Assembly (NCBI RefSeq): GCF_001640025.1
Contig: NC_031674.1
Span: 3,906,001 to 3,970,000, forward strand
Source of the DNA: Sugiyamaella lignohabitans
Taxonomy: Eukaryota > Ascomycota > Dipodascomycetes > Dipodascales > Trichomonascaceae
Reading direction: 5' to 3'
Length of the DNA stretch: 64,000 bases
A program made the position numbers and the translations under genes. The notes beneath the pieces were generated by a model that searched no databases, had not been told where the DNA came from, and saw only the letters and a program-made list of their open reading frames with translations. This document shows, piece by piece, positions 12,053-22,228 of the stretch (within the stretch, counting starts at the first letter, position 1; each line of letters starts with the position of its first letter).

Positions 12053-14914
12053 ATGGAACCAGGCTATGCCTATATTAAAGAAAGGATATCCCCCATATAC
12101 CACGCATCACCATCCAAAACTACAGTATCCCTACCATTGCTCGCTAAGAAGTTACCAGCAACTGTTCTCTCTGGACTAAGAAAAGACGGGGAAGTTAAGG
12201 GAAAGGAGAAAAGCCTTTCGGAAAAGCATTATGGAGACACGAGATCAACTAGCTCTCCGAATGACCCGACCAGTTTAACAAATTACGGGGCGGTTAACGG
12301 TTTCACCGGATCTGAAATTTTGTCCAGATCGGTATCAGCAACTCATATCAAAGATTTTGATGTAGATACTAGTGCTCCAAATCAAGATGCTGACTCTGGT
12401 CCTGAGATCGGTTCAAATGCAAATGACTTAGTCATGTCAAAGAACAGCTTGAGTCAAGATGGCACAAGCTTATCAACATCTGCGAACAGTCCAAATTCAA
12501 CATATCTTACAACACCGGTATCAACTTCATTAAATACAAGCTCGAACGCTTCTAGTGGCAAAGGGAATCTTTCAAAAAGTAGGACAAGAAACTCCAGATC
12601 ACTGTCACCGACTTTAGTAGTCTCTTCAAACGGCCAATTGCTTACAAATCTGTCTACGAATTACAATTCCAAAGCATCCACAAAAAACTCCAATGCGGAC
12701 AAAGTCCGTTATATAATGGTCGATACAACGACAGTATCTCGGCTAGTCAACGAGCCAGGGTGTAAACTGGTCGAGTCTTCAATCGAATTAGAGGGTTATG
12801 AGGTATATATTGTTGAGCAATGGGCTTGTGAGAGGAAGCTTAATGCATCGATTACAAGTTACACTGGAAATACGGCACACAAAATTAGGGCAAGTGTCCT
12901 ATCTTTACCAAAGGACACAAATATGTGGTCAGACGTGATTAGAGCTCATTTTGATGAGCTTTTCAAGTTGCATTTGAGACCAAAGGAGACGGGTCATGGA
13001 CTTTTGTTTGTATCAAACTTGTCAAGTTTTCCATCGAATTTGAATATTGTTCCTGTGCCAGATGGAGACATAAGCAAAGCAACCGATTATTTTGATGTAA
13101 ATGAAGATTTGCGGAGGACAGGATGTGGTGGTAGGTTGGTTCTCACTATTGGCGCGCCCCCTGATTCGTGTTCTGACAAGTTCAAACAGTTGTTCAAGAC
13201 TCATGACAAAGTACCAATAATGTTTGCCGTTCGCGAGTTAGTGACTTTGGTTCAGATTGGCTTGTATTATTGCAATTTACTTGAGCCACAACTGGTAGAT
13301 GGCCTTTTGTGTAATGCATCCGTTCGTGCAATCTCTAATTGGTGGGATGAGATGGGCAAAATGCGATATCGGGCTTATCCAAAAGACGGAATGCTCGGGC
13401 CTACGACGGTATCGGCAATTATTGGTTTTATTACAGGAATTAGAAGTAGACTTGCGTCGCTGAATTACAAACCACCCAAAGATCCATTTGATGCTGAGGA
13501 GTTTATTACGTGTATTAAGCAATTTCAGAAGCATGAGAGACTGCCAAGAACATCGAGGTTGGATATCGAAACTATTCGGAGGTTATACAGTTTGACTAGT
13601 AGTAAAGGTACAAATTCCGATTTGTTTGGAATTGTTAAAAGTACTATGAAGGAGGTGTCGGGTAAACAGGTCCAAAATGTTGCGGATGCAGAAGTTCTTG
13701 ATATTGAACGATTGCTGAATCATTTACAGGGCCGACGTGCACGCTACCTGTGGCTTGGGAAGGGCCATATGAGGACAATAATGTCTGGTGGTACATCAAC
13801 AACGGGGATACCGCTCGAAGCATTGACTGTATCCGAAATTAGTAGCTCTAACTTGGATATAAAAAAAGCTATGAGATCAGTGCGGAAGCCTACACAGGTA
13901 CGATATCGAGTCAACGGAACTAGATCAAATGTGTCCTTGGATAATGAAAATTATGAGGACGAGCAACACAATTTCAAGCCTCCAGCAACTTTGACTGAAG
14001 AACAACAGCCATGGCTGTATGAAAATACGGGCAAGCAACGCTCTGCCGCAAGTTCGAAGAGATCACATCGATTTAGAAAATACCTTAGCGTGTCTGGCAA
14101 TAGTACGACTAGCAGTGCCATCACACCTGTAGATAGCTCTTTTCGTTCCCCTTATTCTACATCTGACGAAGATTTGGCTACCGGTAACTATGAATCTAGT
14201 GAGGATGAAGGTGATGTCGCTCCTACCGAAAGTGATCATCTCGACAAAAGTCAGGAAGTGAAGGATGATAGTAGAATATGTCAATTTGATACAGATGGAC
14301 TGATCTGCTGCCAACAAGCTCATGATGATTGTTCCTTAGGTAAATTCGTCGATAATGATGAAAAAAAGATGGATAGATATAACCTTAGGAGGACACAAAG
14401 TTTCAGTATTGTTGAAGAGGTTGTACTTAAGTGGAAATTCGACAGACCAGCTCCAAAGCTTGCAAAAACGTACCTTTCCGCCATGAGGACCAGGCAAAAG
14501 CTTGTAGGTGAGGTCTCTCTTTTGGGTGATATTTCACATATGTATGACCAGAAAATCAAGTCGATGAGTCTATTCTTGAATAAAGACAAGATTCTCGTTA
14601 ATGGCTTGAATAGTCGTGTGCAAGGGGTGATGGAAAAGGAAATAAATGTCAAAAATCTGATTAATGACGTTGATGCACTTGTAGCAAGGCTGCATTACGA
14701 GAGTAGGATGCTGACATCTAAGCTACGAGATGTTGAGGAATCAGTTGACGCATTTGCATTGAGAGTTCTTGAATTGGAGTCCAGGATTGATCGCATGGAC
14801 AAGACGAAAAAGGAGTATCTCGGAGATATACCCCAGGAGTATGGATATACAGAGTCGCTCCTGAAGAGATATCTGGGCTGGCTACCTCCTTTACAGAAGT
14901 ACCTGACTCCTTAA
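12053..14914 (+). CDS. STB2/STB6-like Sin3-associated protein
   Basis: Intronless, 953 aa, ATG at 12053. The N-terminal 220 residues are Ser/Thr/Asn-rich and probably disordered. A conserved globular block (about residues 222-520, from VRYIMVDTTTVSRLV through FGPTTVSAIIGF-type sequence) resembles the fungal Stb2/Stb6 family, proteins recovered as Sin3 binders in S. cerevisiae. A second low-complexity stretch follows (about 610-780). The C-terminal 170 residues are predicted coiled coil, ending in WLPPLQKYL. The role in histone-deacetylase recruitment comes from the family and is weakly characterised. It converges on SPT10 with only 52 bp between stops. The call rests on the recognised block and is less certain than the neighbours. 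Confidence 0.65.
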   Translation: MEPGYAYIKERISPIYHASPSKTTVSLPLLAKKLPATVLSGLRKDGEVKGKEKSLSEKHYGDTRSTSSPNDPTSLTNYGAVNGFTGSEILSRSVSATHIKDFDVDTSAPNQDADSGPEIGSNANDLVMSKNSLSQDGTSLSTSANSPNSTYLTTPVSTSLNTSSNASSGKGNLSKSRTRNSRSLSPTLVVSSNGQLLTNLSTNYNSKASTKNSNADKVRYIMVDTTTVSRLVNEPGCKLVESSIELEGYEVYIVEQWACERKLNASITSYTGNTAHKIRASVLSLPKDTNMWSDVIRAHFDELFKLHLRPKETGHGLLFVSNLSSFPSNLNIVPVPDGDISKATDYFDVNEDLRRTGCGGRLVLTIGAPPDSCSDKFKQLFKTHDKVPIMFAVRELVTLVQIGLYYCNLLEPQLVDGLLCNASVRAISNWWDEMGKMRYRAYPKDGMLGPTTVSAIIGFITGIRSRLASLNYKPPKDPFDAEEFITCIKQFQKHERLPRTSRLDIETIRRLYSLTSSKGTNSDLFGIVKSTMKEVSGKQVQNVADAEVLDIERLLNHLQGRRARYLWLGKGHMRTIMSGGTSTTGIPLEALTVSEISSSNLDIKKAMRSVRKPTQVRYRVNGTRSNVSLDNENYEDEQHNFKPPATLTEEQQPWLYENTGKQRSAASSKRSHRFRKYLSVSGNSTTSSAITPVDSSFRSPYSTSDEDLATGNYESSEDEGDVAPTESDHLDKSQEVKDDSRICQFDTDGLICCQQAHDDCSLGKFVDNDEKKMDRYNLRRTQSFSIVEEVVLKWKFDRPAPKLAKTYLSAMRTRQKLVGEVSLLGDISHMYDQKIKSMSLFLNKDKILVNGLNSRVQGVMEKEINVKNLINDVDALVARLHYESRMLTSKLRDVEESVDAFALRVLELESRIDRMDKTKKEYLGDIPQEYGYTESLLKRYLGWLPPLQKYLTP

Positions 14915-14966
14915 GTATAATTTTTATTGGCATTAATATAACACGAGATTAAATATATAGTTCTCC

Positions 14967-17399
14967 TTATGCTCTATGCAAAGTAAACATATTGGTTCCA
15001 TCCTCATCCCCGCTATTCTCAGTAATCAGTGCCCTAGCAATAGCAATATCCTCAGGATTCTGGTCATCAAAACTCTCCATTTGTGGATCCAAGGCAGAAT
15101 TTGCGGTTTGAAAACTAGTTGTATGAGAGAAGGTCTCCGGAAATTGTTGTGAACTAATCGAAGGCAAGCGATTTTGTTGTATAGGTGGAGGTGGTCTTTG
15201 AAGAGACTGATGAGAATTAACACCATATGGAGGATTGGGATTAGCTTCACGGGAATGGCTAGACGATTGTAGTTGAGAGACATGCTGTTGAGTAGGGTCC
15301 TGAAACGGCGGAAGCCTTTGTTGATGCTGGAAATGATACGGTGGTGACGTTTGTGACTCATAATGTTGTTGATTCGTGTACTGCGAATACTGTAAACTAT
15401 GCTGAACTTGTTGGAAGGCAGGTTGCTGTTGATAATGACGAAACTGTGCCCTTTGTTGCTGGTCCTGCGGCGACAACTGGGGTAATTGTGGCAGCGGCCG
15501 AGAACTATGTCCACCCATCTGTTGCTGTTGCTGCTGATCTTGTTGCTGAAATTGCTGATATTGCTGATATTGACTTTGAGGCAGCTGCTGCTGTTCCTGC
15601 TCGTCTTGCTGTCGTTGTTGCTCCTGTTGGTCCTGTTCGTGATATAGCGACCGTGTAGGTAGTTCAGTCTCCAACTGTACTTCAGATTGACGAGGCACAG
15701 AATATGTCTGTGACTGCTCTTCACTCTGTTGTTCTTCTTGCATTTCAAAATTAGAAGTGTGACCCGAAGAATCAACAGGAGAAGCCTCTGATCGTGGCTG
15801 CGAGCTCGTCGACCTTGGGCCATGTTCTACTGCCTGCGATAAAGATTTAGACTGCACCTGGGTTCGGGACTTACTTCTTGCTTGTGTCAGAGTAGGATTT
15901 CGAGCCTGCGAGCCAGAGTCAATTTGAGAAGCGCCAGTTCTCAAATCAATTTCACCTTGATTCCGTATCAGAGGATCCAGCCTAGAAGCCACTTTAATTT
16001 GCGATTTCGGTAAGGAGTCAGAATCCACAAGTGTTGCTTTTGGATCTGCCTCTTCTTTGGCTGCTAGAACCGCCTTTTTGCGCTCCAACTGTCGCTGTTG
16101 ATGCGCGGTAACAACTGCAATAAGCTTCTCATCGACATCAGGACCCAGGGCCAGACCAATAGGCGTCAGTAAAGTTGCGTTAGTTCCAAGTTTTTTAGCA
16201 GCATCTGCCGGGTCGCGAAGCTGATTATTATCTGACTCAAATTGCTGATGGCTATCATTTTCATTAGGTAAAAATGAAGCAGAATTTGACGTGGAAGCGT
16301 CCGCAGAGGTTGAGACAACAGCAGCCGCAGCGGTGGCTGCAGCAATATCATCCAATCCATTAATAGATCGAACAAAATCATGATCAGGTGTTACAGAATG
16401 TCTTCTCTGGTTTGGTCTAGTAGATTCACGACACTCTGCACAATTTCGAATTGCAACTGCTACTGTATCCTTGATTCTAGTCCAATGGTAGCTTTCAGTA
16501 ATTAGCGAGGTTGTTTTGTTGATACCGGCATGTGAGACTAAATGTAACTCAGTTGCTATTTGCAACTGCCTCTCAGGATCAGAAATGACTTCTCTATTCT
16601 TAAGCATCAATTTACCATCACGAAGCTTATAATGAGCAGCAGATGAGCGGAGTCTCGACTTCTCTTGTCGGTCCGACCTTGGAGGGTAGCGACCGGTCTC
16701 AAGATAAAACCTGATCTTATCAAATCTAAGTTCACCGACACTCTCGGTATCGCCATCACCCAAATCCCTTCCATATATGATTGCATCAACTGCATTTTCT
16801 AAACCTTTCAAAATACCCGCAGCTTTTATACGACCAATCCTTTTGAAATTTAGCGTTTCCCAGATTCTCCTTGCCAATACATTTGTTTCAAACACCAAAT
16901 TGAAGACCGAGTAAGTATATCCCAATTTCGGTGCCCATTCTAAATAACATTCAGCTAGGGTCCTTCCGATGCCCTTCCCTCGAATTCCAGCGTTAACCAA
17001 GAAACCTGCAGTACAAATATGTGCACAGCGTCCGGGATAGTTCGGTTTGATATAAAAAGTGCCCAGGCATTCCTTCTCCCATTGGCGACGATTTTGAATA
17101 GTGGGCGCATCCCCTATCAACATCACCCCTGCAAACGATCCAAACCAATAATTCTGAAACGTATCGATATGTAACGTATCAAATAATGGGAAAGTATCAC
17201 CACGCTCAATTTCCATGTTAAATTCATCGCACAAAAAGGCTAGCAACCCAATAGGCAGTTGATCCGGCGCGGTTATGGGATAAATTGTAGCAGTAGTTTC
17301 CCTATCTTTGAGCAAGACCGTGTAAGGTTCGAGGTTCGGCGTGACAACATCAGGCCGATAATGAGGGGGTTGAGTAGGGTCTTCTAACGCAGCAGGCAT
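14967..17399 (-). CDS. SPT10: Histone-gene regulator Spt10 (GNAT domain plus HHCC zinc finger)
   Basis: Sequence-specific activator of core histone genes. A GNAT acetyltransferase fold covers about residues 30-210 with the acetyl-CoA loop RGKGIG at 140-145. It is followed by an integrase-like zinc finger with H286, H290, C320 and C323, matching the DNA-binding domain known in Spt10. From about 400 the protein turns into a long Ser/Gln-rich tail, with an almost pure Gln block at about residues 585-630 and more Gln/Pro-rich sequence to about 770. At 810 aa it is longer than the 640-aa S. cerevisiae protein; the extra length is the tail. Intronless, ATG at 17399. Confidence 0.9.
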   Translation of the reverse strand: MPAALEDPTQPPHYRPDVVTPNLEPYTVLLKDRETTATIYPITAPDQLPIGLLAFLCDEFNMEIERGDTFPLFDTLHIDTFQNYWFGSFAGVMLIGDAPTIQNRRQWEKECLGTFYIKPNYPGRCAHICTAGFLVNAGIRGKGIGRTLAECYLEWAPKLGYTYSVFNLVFETNVLARRIWETLNFKRIGRIKAAGILKGLENAVDAIIYGRDLGDGDTESVGELRFDKIRFYLETGRYPPRSDRQEKSRLRSSAAHYKLRDGKLMLKNREVISDPERQLQIATELHLVSHAGINKTTSLITESYHWTRIKDTVAVAIRNCAECRESTRPNQRRHSVTPDHDFVRSINGLDDIAAATAAAAVVSTSADASTSNSASFLPNENDSHQQFESDNNQLRDPADAAKKLGTNATLLTPIGLALGPDVDEKLIAVVTAHQQRQLERKKAVLAAKEEADPKATLVDSDSLPKSQIKVASRLDPLIRNQGEIDLRTGASQIDSGSQARNPTLTQARSKSRTQVQSKSLSQAVEHGPRSTSSQPRSEASPVDSSGHTSNFEMQEEQQSEEQSQTYSVPRQSEVQLETELPTRSLYHEQDQQEQQRQQDEQEQQQLPQSQYQQYQQFQQQDQQQQQQMGGHSSRPLPQLPQLSPQDQQQRAQFRHYQQQPAFQQVQHSLQYSQYTNQQHYESQTSPPYHFQHQQRLPPFQDPTQQHVSQLQSSSHSREANPNPPYGVNSHQSLQRPPPPIQQNRLPSISSQQFPETFSHTTSFQTANSALDPQMESFDDQNPEDIAIARALITENSGDEDGTNMFTLHRA
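15518..15645 (-). repeat. CAG/CAA glutamine-codon tract in SPT10
   Basis: Imperfect trinucleotide repetition encoding runs such as QQQDQQQQQQ within the Spt10 tail. CAA and CAG are interspersed, so the DNA repeat is broken while the polyglutamine is kept. Confidence 0.75.
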
Positions 17400-18285
17400 G
17401 TCACTAAATCATGTTAGTAATCTTGATGGTTCCCAGATAATTCTCATTCAAATTTGATGATAGTCTCGTTAAGAACTGGCACCGGCCACTGCTCGTAAGC
17501 AGTTTCCTGGATTATTCTTTTCATAATAAAGAGATAGGTTTGATTTGCTGTACAACAATATTTTCCTTCCCTGCATCTTCCCTGGACCCTGATCCCCAGA
17601 CTATAACAAAAATCAACACATACCTTGATATACTGCGATGGGTGTAATTCTCAGGTTTTTACTTAAATGTCGGAAGCACATATGATAGTGTAATTTTGAG
17701 TCCGTAATCATATTGCGTATTATGCATGTATTAGGGTTATGTTACATTTATGCTAGTCTATAATCCCAGACTATGTCGAGGCCTTTGGTCCCCGTAAATA
17801 TGCACTTTCCAACGTTAAGCTCAACGTCCATTAGACCAAAGGACAAGGTACATCACTAAATATTCTAGTTCATGAATATCATTGCCAGTCACAGTAGTGC
17901 TATTTAAAAGCCTAGTGTAAAGTTCTTATAAATACTGTACATACAGGGAAATCACATTGTCGAAATCCCCAATACCTATAGTAATGGATAGATAACCACT
18001 TGCTCGTGTTTTGAAGTTTATATCACTCACCAGGAGCTGGATTGCCTTGCACAGGATATATTCAAGTGGGCAATCATCCCTGTCTAGTAGATTGAAGCCC
18101 GCCATCTTATGTGAGATATGTCACTGTAGTAATAGGTGTAAAATGTCGACGACCGTCGTTAAATTGATTGTACTGTCGCGCCATTCTCCAGTATGGATGC
18201 TAGTGGGAGAATTGATGACCGATCAAAAACCAAAATGTGATTTAAATATATATTCGTCAAATATTATACTAGTAGATAAATACTT
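17400..18285. other. Intergenic region between SPT10 and NDC80
   Basis: 886 bp of SPT10 promoter and NDC80 3' flank. TTAGGGTT occurs at 17731-17738. A 59-residue ATG ORF on the minus strand (18105-17926) begins MAGFNLLDRDDCPLEYILCK. I do not recognise it, and it could be chance. Confidence 0.45.
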
Positions 18286-20571
18286 TTAAAGGGCGCTATC
18301 AGCGTCCAGTGGAGAAAGAACGCCATGAGCAGTACTTTTAAGATTATTTTCCAATTGAATCTGCGCATTCCACTCCTCAGTCACCATACTCTCATAATCT
18401 TCCAGTCCTGATTGTACATACAGTTTGAAAGAAACAATATAAGTGATCAACTGATTAAGATCGTTGTTCATTTTTGCTCGGGAAGTCAAAACAGCATTTT
18501 TCACTTTGTCATGCTCAATTGCTATATCATGGCATTTTTGCTCCACTTGCAATAATTCCTGCTGAGTGGCTGACTTCATACTGTGTATATCTCGTTCCAA
18601 TTGCTCAATTTTTGCATTCGAAGTGGTGGCTTCGGAATTCATCGTTTCATATATCTCGTTATACGTGATATTATTGGCATTTAATTTTGCCTCCAATGTC
18701 TCTACTTGATCACGTTTCTCATTGAGCCCTTCCGACGTACGATCGAGCTGTTCTTGCAACCTAATGGACTCATCGTGAGACTGGTGAATACGCTCGCTAA
18801 TTTCTTGGCGATATCGTTGAAGCATGGGCCGGATGGAGTTGCGTAGATCAATACCCTGTAGGACCTGGTCCACCCGCTTACCAAGGTTCTCATCTGCAAA
18901 TGCTGTATCGAATAAGGTAGAAGGAATCTGAAAGCCACTATCATCAATGCCTACTTTATAAAGATCCTTGTGATATTTCTGAAGCTGCGTTTCCATTTCA
19001 TCAAAAGCATTTTGAGTTAGAAGTTCCGATTCATTCATTTGCTTAGTCATTTCCTCTTGTCTAGATTCTAACTGTTCCAGTGATTTGATGAGCTTCTCTC
19101 GCTCAGCATTCATGCGGTCTATATCATTGGGAGTCAAACCTTGAGCAGCGATTTGATCTTGTAGCGAGGCTTTTTCTTCTTGTATGACTCGCAATTCCTT
19201 ACCTGCATTTTCAAGTTCGAGGGTCAACCTGTCAATTATAGCAGTCCATTTAGCTTTACGTGTTTCCATAGCATCAATATAATCTTTGAACTTGACAAGA
19301 TCGCTCTCAAGTGCTTGTCCTTTTTTTTCCAAAGATTCAAAATTATCAGCTTCTTTACGCAGATCTTGATATCGCTTACGAATCAGCTCAATTTCCTCCT
19401 CTGCTTCCTGAATGCTGGCCTGGACTGATTCAGAGAATTGTGTGATTTCCTGCTCCACCTCCACCCGATACTCAGAGAAATCCATCTCATTATCCAGCTT
19501 TGAGCGGTAAGACTTAGCAGCATACCGGTCCAAAATCTGACTTAATACTCCCTCGTCGGAACTTTGGGCATTCTCAGTCTCCCAGTCGTAGTTCTCCATA
19601 GTGATATTTAGCTGAACCATCCAGTGGAGCATAGCCATAAAAGTTGGCCAATTTTGACCACCAACAGCAGCAATTTGAGATTTGTTTATCGATTCTAAGT
19701 ATGGGTATTGTATGGTTCTCAATAAATAGTACACTTCCGTGTCAATGGCCTTCGTGAATCTATATCCTGGATCCAAACGTCGATAGAGCCATTGAAAAAG
19801 CATAACAAAGTCTTTTTGAGTAGGTGCTTTAAGTGTTTTGGGTGTCAGAGGATGCTTCATTTCCACTGCAAAACCATTCTGTGTAAGATATTCGTAAATC
19901 TCTTGGGATATTGTTGCCATGTAACCTCTGTCTCGCGTTGGTCTCGGGTCTCTAGAGGCTGGCGGAAGACTAGAGCTGGGCGGTAGAACTGGAGCTCCAG
20001 ACGAGTAGAAGGCAGAATTCCCACCACCAGCGATCCCAAAAGATGATTGACGGGAGACTGCCGATTGTGGGGGTTGGCGACGAACACTCGAGGGAGGGGC
20101 GCTTGGAATCATGCTTTTCCTTACGCTACCTGGGGCTGCTCCGCTACCCGGGCCATTATTACTACCCCCGGCACCGCTTACAGGTACACCACCTGTAAAA
20201 TCTAACTGACCCGAGGAAGCTAGTGTATTTCGATTGTTGAAAACTCCACTTAAACCCCTTGAAGGCACAATCGACTGCCTTGCGCGACTAGCGGCACTGG
20301 GTGGCGCACCACCTACACCTCGTAATGCAGAAGGGGGAGCAATAGACGAAGCTCCTGAAAAGAGCTGCTGGCTTGTAGTGATTCCACCTGGTGCAAGAGA
20401 TGGTCGAAAGGACGGTTTTCTGAGCCTGTTATTAGACGCTGGGGTAGCCATTATATTTAAGCTATGATTGTCCAAACTTGCCAACGGTTGCTGCTGATAC
20501 GCTATCCTTGATTTACGACGTGTTGAATAAGACCCCTGTGAATAGCTCGGTTGTACAAAGTCTTGCTGCAT
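18286..20571 (-). CDS. NDC80: Kinetochore protein Ndc80 (Hec1)
   Basis: Outer-kinetochore microtubule-binding subunit of the Ndc80 complex (with Nuf2, Spc24 and Spc25). The frame stays open to 20601, but the only ATG near the N-terminus is at 20571, giving 761 aa; the upstream extension would need TTG. A basic, Ser/Gly/Pro-rich disordered tail (about 1-215) carries Arg/Ser motifs typical of Aurora/Ipl1 targets. A calponin-homology domain follows (about 220-350, including RDRGYMATISQEIYEYL and KDFVMLFQWLYRRLDPGY). The rest is long coiled coil with the usual loop break, ending in an Spc25/Spc24 tetramerisation region. S. cerevisiae Ndc80 is 691 aa; the difference is the longer tail. Confidence 0.95.
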   Translation of the reverse strand: MQQDFVQPSYSQGSYSTRRKSRIAYQQQPLASLDNHSLNIMATPASNNRLRKPSFRPSLAPGGITTSQQLFSGASSIAPPSALRGVGGAPPSAASRARQSIVPSRGLSGVFNNRNTLASSGQLDFTGGVPVSGAGGSNNGPGSGAAPGSVRKSMIPSAPPSSVRRQPPQSAVSRQSSFGIAGGGNSAFYSSGAPVLPPSSSLPPASRDPRPTRDRGYMATISQEIYEYLTQNGFAVEMKHPLTPKTLKAPTQKDFVMLFQWLYRRLDPGYRFTKAIDTEVYYLLRTIQYPYLESINKSQIAAVGGQNWPTFMAMLHWMVQLNITMENYDWETENAQSSDEGVLSQILDRYAAKSYRSKLDNEMDFSEYRVEVEQEITQFSESVQASIQEAEEEIELIRKRYQDLRKEADNFESLEKKGQALESDLVKFKDYIDAMETRKAKWTAIIDRLTLELENAGKELRVIQEEKASLQDQIAAQGLTPNDIDRMNAEREKLIKSLEQLESRQEEMTKQMNESELLTQNAFDEMETQLQKYHKDLYKVGIDDSGFQIPSTLFDTAFADENLGKRVDQVLQGIDLRNSIRPMLQRYRQEISERIHQSHDESIRLQEQLDRTSEGLNEKRDQVETLEAKLNANNITYNEIYETMNSEATTSNAKIEQLERDIHSMKSATQQELLQVEQKCHDIAIEHDKVKNAVLTSRAKMNNDLNQLITYIVSFKLYVQSGLEDYESMVTEEWNAQIQLENNLKSTAHGVLSPLDADSAL

Positions 20572-21176
20572 TGAGCTGATTGAGTCTTTCTCGACGGACA
20601 ATATTCTGGTAGGTAAGAAAAGGATCAGATTCTGTGATATTCAGGTAATCTCAAAGATTGCAATACGCAAAGCTTCTCACTTTATCTATAGATAAAGAGC
20701 AAGTGAAGCGCAAATCAACAGTACGTTCGATTAAATACCAAATTTCGTCGGCACACCAACTATGGTTCATTCAGTATTGTTACCAAGGTTTGTTTATTTT
20801 TGTTATCAGTACGCGCATCACGTACTTAGTCAATCTCTCATCTTCATGCACGTTCCCCGCGCGGCGCAAATGAAGCCGCAGATTTAAAGTTTGATCAAAG
20901 GATAGGAATCAGAGTGGTTAGTATCCTCCCTACCATTTTTTTACAGTCATTTCTATAAATTGAGTCTAATCCTATCGCTAACAATAATAATATGATTTGC
21001 TTGAATACAAGATAAAAAATTTCCCACCCCAAATAGTGTATGCGGCGAATATGCGGCTAGACCCCTGAAAAATCATCCCGTCCCACCTAACTTATATTAA
21101 GCTACCGAACAATCTCCATATTTATTCCCTTGCTTTAATTCTGGTCCACTATTAGCCTTGGTTCCTTGAAAATATT
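20572..21176. other. Intergenic region, divergent NDC80/PAN6 promoters
   Basis: 605 bp shared by two divergent genes. A 71-codon ORF (20658-20873, +) has no recognisable features and I treat it as chance. No RNA gene seen. Confidence 0.5.
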
Positions 21177-22142
21177 ATGAGCATGTTGTGCAGACAAGGG
21201 GCGAGATACTTTTCCACTTCGTCTCTCAGATCGGTACGGTTGATCAAAACGGTACCTGAGCTCAGAGCATGGAGAAGAAAACAGATCGTAGAAAATAAGA
21301 CTGTGGGCCTAGTTCCCACCATGGGGGCTCTGCACCAGGGTCATTTGAATTTAGTTTCTCAGTCCTGCCAAGAAAATGATAATTGCGTGGTATCAGTTTT
21401 TGTCAATCCCTCGCAATTCGCACCTCATGAAGATCTCAATAACTATCCCAGAACATTAAAGTCAGACATTGACAAACTAGAAGCTTTGGAGAATGATATG
21501 AAATCGTCAGAAATAATTGTTTTTCTTCCTTCAGTAGCCGATATGTATCCATCTGGTATTACTTTAGACGTGTCCCAACAACGAGGGGCATTTGTTGAAG
21601 TCAAAGGACTGAGCGAACAGCTGGAGGGTTTTATTCGGCCTCAATTTTTCCGTGGTGTTGCAACAATTGTTACTAAGCTTTTAAATATAGTTGTCCCTGA
21701 AAGGGCATATTTCGGTCAAAAGGATGTACAACAATCTATAGTGGTGAAGAGGCTCGTTAAAGACCTTCTGCTGCCAACAGAAATTAAAGTGGCCAAAACT
21801 TCACGAGAGCCTAACGGCCTGGCAATGAGCTCTCGTAATGAATATTTGACAACAGAAAGTAGGGAAAGAGCCAAGATACTATTTGAAGCATTATCAGCTG
21901 GAGAGGCCGCATATAAAGCAGGCAAGACTTCTCGACAGGAAATCATAGATGAAATTAACAGGGTGCTTAAGTCGTCTGATCTTCTGGTTGAGGTTGAATA
22001 TATTGCATTATCAGACAAAGTTAGTCTGGAAGAAGTGGATAAAGTCGAAAATGGACTTGGTGCTATTATTAGCGCAGCTATACGGGTGCCTAATAAGGAT
22101 GGCGGGAAGACTAGAATTATAGACAACATCATTCTCGATTAA
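21177..22142 (+). CDS. PAN6: Pantothenate synthetase (pantoate--beta-alanine ligase)
   Basis: ATP-dependent condensation of pantoate and beta-alanine to pantothenate, the vitamin B5/CoA precursor. 321 aa, close to the usual length. The nucleotidyl-transfer HIGH-like motif lies in GLVPTMGALHQGHL (H53, H56). Pantoate-binding FVNPSQF and FFRGVATIVTKLL follow, and the KMSKS-equivalent AMSSRNEYL lies near 220. The first 20 residues (MSMLCRQGARYFSTSSLRSV) are Arg/Ser-rich without acids and look like a mitochondrial presequence. The catalytic core starts only after it. It converges on PRP16 with 86 bp between stops. Confidence 0.95.
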   Translation: MSMLCRQGARYFSTSSLRSVRLIKTVPELRAWRRKQIVENKTVGLVPTMGALHQGHLNLVSQSCQENDNCVVSVFVNPSQFAPHEDLNNYPRTLKSDIDKLEALENDMKSSEIIVFLPSVADMYPSGITLDVSQQRGAFVEVKGLSEQLEGFIRPQFFRGVATIVTKLLNIVVPERAYFGQKDVQQSIVVKRLVKDLLLPTEIKVAKTSREPNGLAMSSRNEYLTTESRERAKILFEALSAGEAAYKAGKTSRQEIIDEINRVLKSSDLLVEVEYIALSDKVSLEEVDKVENGLGAIISAAIRVPNKDGGKTRIIDNIILD

Positions 22143-22228
22143 TCTTCGTCTGTGAAGTCAATTATGTAAATGAACGTCATCTTTGTAAATATTGTACATT
22201 AAAAAATGCTAACTATTGATTAATTTCT

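Noticed and set aside
16250..16680. Integrase-like HHCC zinc finger as a sign of a retrotransposon
   Set aside because: It is fused to a GNAT domain in the Spt10 order; this architecture is the known host gene, and no reverse transcriptase or LTR is nearby.
17926..18105. 59-codon minus-strand ORF with an internal GTGAGT donor-like site
   Set aside because: No acceptor in phase extends the frame and no family was recognised.
18011..18289. 92-codon plus-strand ORF overlapping the NDC80 stop
   Set aside because: It needs a TTG start and has no recognisable features.
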